Positions 59,851-64,000 of a stretch of DNA of 64,000 bases are shown piece by piece (position 1 is the first letter of the stretch; every line of letters begins with the position of its first letter). The notes under the pieces are model-generated. The model did no database searches and was not told where the DNA came from. It saw only the letters and a list, made by a program, of their open reading frames with translations. The stretch is from Sympetrum striolatum (Eukaryota; Arthropoda; Insecta; Odonata; Libellulidae), in NCBI GenBank assembly GCA_947579665.1, contig OX388348.1:9114001-9178000 (forward strand), given 5' to 3'. A program made the position numbers and the translations under genes.

Positions 59851-60650
59851 AGCGCCCACTAAGTACATAATCAGCTACTTCCGGTTTATCAATACTTCAC
59901 GAATAACTCCAAAACAATCAGTGATACAAAAATATGTTAAATACAAAAGTTATAGTAAATTACATTTTATAAAACTTTTATAAATAATAGTATATACCTA
60001 AATATCATATTAATGGAGATATTTTGCAAAGATGGAAAGGAGCTTCGAAAAGCGAAGCTCAACTTCCGGTTGACTGATTTATTTAAAAAAACTAATCAAC
60101 TCTAAGAACACCAACCAAACGACTATATATGAAATTTGGTGTTGATACAACAGATAGTTTTCATGTTAGAGCGCCCACAAAATACATAATCAGCTACTTC
60201 CGGTTTATCAGTATTTCACGAATAACTCCTAAACAATCAGTGATACAAAAATATGATTCATACAAAAGTAATAGTAAATTACATATTCTAAATTTTTTAT
60301 AGATAATAGTATATACCTAAATATCATATTAATGGAGATATGAAAACCGGAAATTTTCTTCGACGAATAAAGCTCGACTTCCGGTTAACCGATTTACTCC
60401 AAAAACTAATCAACTCTGACAGCACCAACTACAATGCTATATATGAAGTTTGGTTATGATGCGACTAGTAGTTTTTAAGTTAGAGCGACCACAAACACAA
60501 ACACACATACACACAGACATCCGAAAATGATCAAAACTTGTTCTAGGGACCCCAAAACATGTATTTCCGTTGAAAACTCGAAGTCGATTTTTTTCATGAA
60601 AACAATACTTTCTCTATACTACGTATTTGGAGAAAGTAAAAAAAATCATT
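59851..60650 (+). mobile_element. Retroposon with a tandemly duplicated ~316-bp unit and an A-rich tail
   Basis: Two direct copies (59851-60169 and 60170-60482) share AGCGCCCACtaagtacataatca-type starts, 'gctacttccggtttatca', 'atagtatatacctaaatatc' and 'aaactaatcaactct'. A third start (agcgaccacaaac at 60483) leads into a single 3' segment with a CACA-rich tract, 'ctagggaccccaaaacatg', 'aaaactcgaagtcgat', and an end 'ggagaaagtaaaaaaaatc'. The A-rich end suggests retroposition. The class is not certain; 3' ends of this style occur on RTE-type elements. Confidence 0.65.
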
Positions 60651-60886
60651 CTGTTCAGTACGTTGAAGGTGCTCATTATGACATGTATTTTAGTATTATT
60701 ATTCAATTGAAGGCTAAAGATAGTTCAAAATGAAGCTTCTTTTATTAACAGGCTAATGAAGGTAAATATCTTTTTGTTGAATTAAAACAATTATGAAATC
60801 AATTTAAGCTCGTAAATCGGTGGGAATAACTGTGCAAAAATTCCACTTGTTTAAAAGTTGTAAAAGTGCCTAACTAATTTCTCGCC

Positions 60887-61206
60887 TTGCTACAGTGTAA
60901 AGAACTCTATTTAAATGACACAAAAAACCTTAAAATCTGTGATTATTCTAAATTTGAGTCCTTTGATGTTAAAAAATTATTTACCATTATTCCGAAATGT
61001 GATGTTCTAAATTTAACCAAAGAAATGCTATTGAATCTTAATATTGATATGTGCGTAACTACGGATTTGCTCTCTCTTGTTGATATTTGCATATCTTGTC
61101 ATTAGTTTCTTTTCAAATCCACATTTTATAACCAACCAGATGGCTTGACTATGGGTTGCCCCTTATCCCCTTCGTTATCTGAAATATTTATGAACATTAA
61201 CATTTG
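60887..61206 (+). mobile_element. Penelope-like retroelement, reverse-transcriptase fragment
   Basis: The plus-strand frame 60887-61105 contains FESFDVKKLFTIIPKCDV, the SFDVxxLFTNIP box that starts the Penelope-type RT palm, and continues to TTDLLSLVDIC. After a stop it reads FKSTFYNQPDGLTMGCPLSP, then SEIFMNI, the GxxMGxPLSP motif of the same family. It then decays. The catalytic YxDD and any GIY-YIG nuclease are not visible. Small, 5'- and 3'-truncated, inactive. Confidence 0.75.
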
Positions 61207-63594
61207 TTAAATATGACAGATATCTATCAAGAAAATATACGTAATAGGAATGTATGCAAATAGTTAGTGAAAAGCGAACACAAAATCACTGAGACATAAA
61301 AAATGTTCTTATAAAGAAACTCTGAAATCTTTGAGAGATTCAAAATATTTACAATGCTATAAATCAACACGTCTGATTTTTTTGTTTTTTGGCTATTTTG
61401 TCGTTTCCTCATCCGATCCCTTTCTTCGTTGGACTTCCGTGGATTCGTCCAAGATCACATTTCTAAATGCTGTAGACGATTTTCGGATTCTTACCTCATT
61501 CTTTTCTTGTCGTTCCTCTCTTTAGAATTCGTCATCATTTCATTTATTTTTCATGTGGTTATCCGGCTTCGTCTTGCTGATGTCTCAACATTTTCTTAAT
61601 TTTTAAGAACTTGATGTTCCAGGTATTGAATCAGTTTGTTGTTTTTGCTCCGGAAAGAATTACTTGAGGAACATTGGGTCATCCTCTCTTTTAGGTTATT
61701 CTGTACATCGGAATTAAAAGTCTGCTTCTTTGACGGTCTTCTTTTATTGACTCAAAAAGAATATTTAAAATGCATCAATATCTTTCAAAAAGGAGATCCC
61801 ATGAAAATCGCTGGAAGGATATGTACTGTATTAGGTTCAAGAGTGGATGAACTAACAAGCATTTGTCACGATGATAACGGCAAATTTACATGGATTTCAT
61901 TATTTAAAATTAAAACTTTAGCTGCCGCTTTTAGTCGACTTTATTTTCAATGTTGGAGGACCTAAAAAGCTACATTAAGTTGAAATAAATTTACTATTGA
62001 TCGATATTGCGCGAGCAATTACTCTGTAGCAGCCATTGACCAAATATGAACAGTTGAAATATATACCAACTAATACTAAAAAGTGGAATGTTGATTTTTC
62101 AATGGGGTGTGAATGCCTCGGGATAAGGGTTCGCTTAATGTGATTTGGATTATTCTGTGTTGGAGGAATGACAGAGGATAAAAGGAGTCGAGAGGAAGTT
62201 AATTGAGGATTTTGAACATTAATTGAACTCCCTTCATTGAGTTATTCGGTTCCAGCGAAATTCATTAAATCAATAAAATAGTAATAAGAGCATAATTGTT
62301 TTTCAGAAAGGCATATGCATTTCAGCTTCAAAAACTAATTCATTTAAACTTTTCAAAGAAGTAATTGGATTTTAATAATTCTCTTCTTGATTGCCTTAAT
62401 CTATTGAGGTACTCAATCGACACCCTTGAAATATTTCCCATTCATCCTCGATTCTGTAGTTCTATGAGAGAGAAAGTCCATGTGATTACCATTTTATCAA
62501 TAACCTTAGTTTGACAGCTCCGTCGTTTTCTTCCAATTATCTCAAGCAGACATTGGACCATGATGATAGTAAATATTTCTTGAAGTAGATTGTATTGGTA
62601 TCAGCCTTCAGAATTCTTGAGGGAGGTTTCCTTTTTTATTCCTAAGTCATTATTCTCACTTTTCAATCATTATTCGGTGAAGGAATTCCGGGATTTAATT
62701 ATTTTAATTTGAAACGACCATAAAGTTTTAAGTTTGTTATATCTTAGACAGTATTTGTGAGCCTTTCAGTATTTCTGATATATATAGAAACGTGAATAAG
62801 TTCCAAAAATGCGCTTAAACAATGCTGAGTAGTAACATGAAAATGAACCATAAGATATAGGTCATTATGAGTTATCACTGATTTTGACCTGATTTCAAAC
62901 TTTAAAATGAGCATCGATTACAATTCGAAATTCCATTTTAAGTCTTTGGATTGTCTGATAATTGAAGGGGACAAGACCGTTTCTTTCTATCCGCTGATAA
63001 CTTTCAGCGTCTGCTTTCATCACCTCATCTGTCCCCGCCAAGACCCGTCTCTAAACGAAGCTGTTAATTTGACGGATTTATATCTCTTATTTTCATGTTT
63101 CTGTTCTCATTATCACCTGCTGTCGTTGGATTTTAGGCTCATTCTTTTAATTGGAGAGAAACGGCTCCGTCATTTTCTTCCAATTATTTCAAATGTCCAT
63201 GATGCCAATACAGGATGTTTCAACAGAAAATTAAATCGCTGTAAATTGATTATTTTGGGCACTATGTCTACGTAATAAAGTTGAATTGTAGGTGACATTG
63301 TGTAGGTTACATTGTTACGGAACAGATGGCCATACGCGTTTGAGTATTATTGAAGAAATAAATGCATTCCTAAACTTTCAATCTACCGTGTGATTTTAGA
63401 AATAGAAACTCCTCCATAAATCGATTTCCCTCGAACTCATAAGAGCCAAAGAAAATCGTAAATTGTTTATCGTCATCTGTAGCGACTGAATTCATGCTGT
63501 CGTTGATTCTTTTCCTCGTTCAAATGCACTCTGGATTATATTTTATGTTGTTTTTTTTTAACTGCTTCGGCATCTTTGCTATTTTCGCACATGA
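61207..63594. other. Stretch without recognised features
   Basis: Plus-strand frames of 109 and 122 codons (61636-61965, 62907-63275) have no family signature. A repeated phrase 'ctccgtc-ttttcttccaattat' occurs at 62519 and 63164. No RNA gene seen. Confidence 0.4.
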
Positions 63595-63662
63595 GTTCCC
63601 CCGGGGAATCGAACCCGGGACCGCGTTCACCGGAGCCGACGAGCACCTCACTTTGTAGAGAT
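63594..63662 (-). repeat. tRNA-derived sequence (SINE head or tRNA pseudogene)
   Basis: The minus strand reads GAGGTGCTCGTCGGCTCCGG, then GTCCCGGGTTCGATTCCCCG and GGGGAACTC. The second block is a consensus B box within a T arm. There is no matching 5' acceptor sequence, so this is not an intact tRNA gene. Confidence 0.55.
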
Positions 63663-64000
63663 ACTCGAAAATATTTTCTTCAGATTGCTAAGTTAGAAGT
63701 GGAATAAATAAGCCAAAATTGCAAATTCTATTAAATAACAAGCCCTTCATTTCTCTTAGAAGGCAATTGAGATCCAAAATATATTGGTATCGTATAAATA
63801 AAAAATATTCTTTATAAAAATCCCTTCATCCCTTAGGCGCGTAGGGTCTGCTTGTACTCGGTAACAGCGCTCTAACATTTCTAGTATATTGCATTTAAGT
63901 CATAAGTTCTGGAATTAATTTCTATTAAAAAGAACGTAAGGAATAAATAAGTATTTTTTCGTGCAATTTAGAAGTGTAATAATTCCCTTGTTTTTAATTT
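63663..64000. other. Window end, nothing recognised
   Basis: AT-rich sequence without frames or repeat ends. Confidence 0.4.

Noticed and set aside
61636..61965. 109-codon plus-strand open frame
   Set aside because: No recognisable motif, AT-rich composition typical of chance frames, and no splice or promoter context that supports it.
62907..63275. 122-codon plus-strand open frame, leucine- and phenylalanine-rich
   Set aside because: Looks membrane-like only because of T-rich DNA; no family motif.

Overview
The window is arthropod nuclear DNA, most likely from an insect with a large, AT-rich, intron-rich genome full of transposons. The evidence is spliced exons with GT-AG junctions, a canonical eukaryotic tRNA-Ala(AGC) gene, several kinds of non-LTR retrotransposon, a Penelope-like fragment, hAT-, pogo- and Transib-type DNA elements, and long stretches with no credible reading frame. 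The sequence alone does not name the species.

One protein-coding gene can be followed with confidence. It lies on the minus strand: a signal-peptide exon (22755-22800), an exon for the first half of an immunoglobulin domain (5460-5582) and an exon for the second half (3022-3231). All three junctions are phase 1, and joining the exons gives a continuous 126-residue start of a secreted or GPI-type Ig-superfamily adhesion protein (lachesin/wrapper/IgLON class). Its remaining exons lie off the low-coordinate end. The 17-kb first intron and 2.2-kb second intron hold many of the repeats listed. A second possible coding exon with good splice sites lies at 48640-48781 (minus). A tRNA-Ala gene lies at 23981-24053, 1.2 kb upstream of the Ig gene's start codon.

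Layout: 1-2600, non-LTR relics (one plus, one minus). 3022-5582, Ig exons, with a (CCCAA)n-bearing inverted-repeat element at 4782-5037 inside the intron. 5886-7962, a fold-back element whose two arms carry tRNA T-arm-like motifs every ~165 bp. 9944-10490, 20170-20700 and 21505-21560, 3' ends of one LINE family. 14856-15618, a hAT-type MITE. 22561-22664, a perfect 45-bp-stem palindrome. 22755-24053, Ig gene 5' end and tRNA. 24765-26600, a minus-strand LINE. 27439-27509, a tiny hAT MITE. 28592-31300, a larger LINE with a 230-bp insertion. 33436-34192, a hAT MITE. 34.2-40.2 kb, a gene desert. 40183-43491, a degenerate Transib transposon with ~740-bp terminal inverted repeats. 43.5-44.3 kb, small repeats. 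44.3-53 kb, mostly unrecognised. 53068-53528, a pogo/Tigger-type MITE. 54540-55260, a LINE fragment. 57701-57992, a fold-back element with a short tandem array. 59851-60650, an internally duplicated retroposon. 60887-61206, Penelope-like reverse transcriptase.

The most notable points are the T-arm-motif fold-back element, the Transib relic whose ends begin with the same CACAGTG heptamer as V(D)J recombination signals, the 45-bp perfect palindrome, and a conserved stem-loop at the 3' end of at least five copies of one LINE family.
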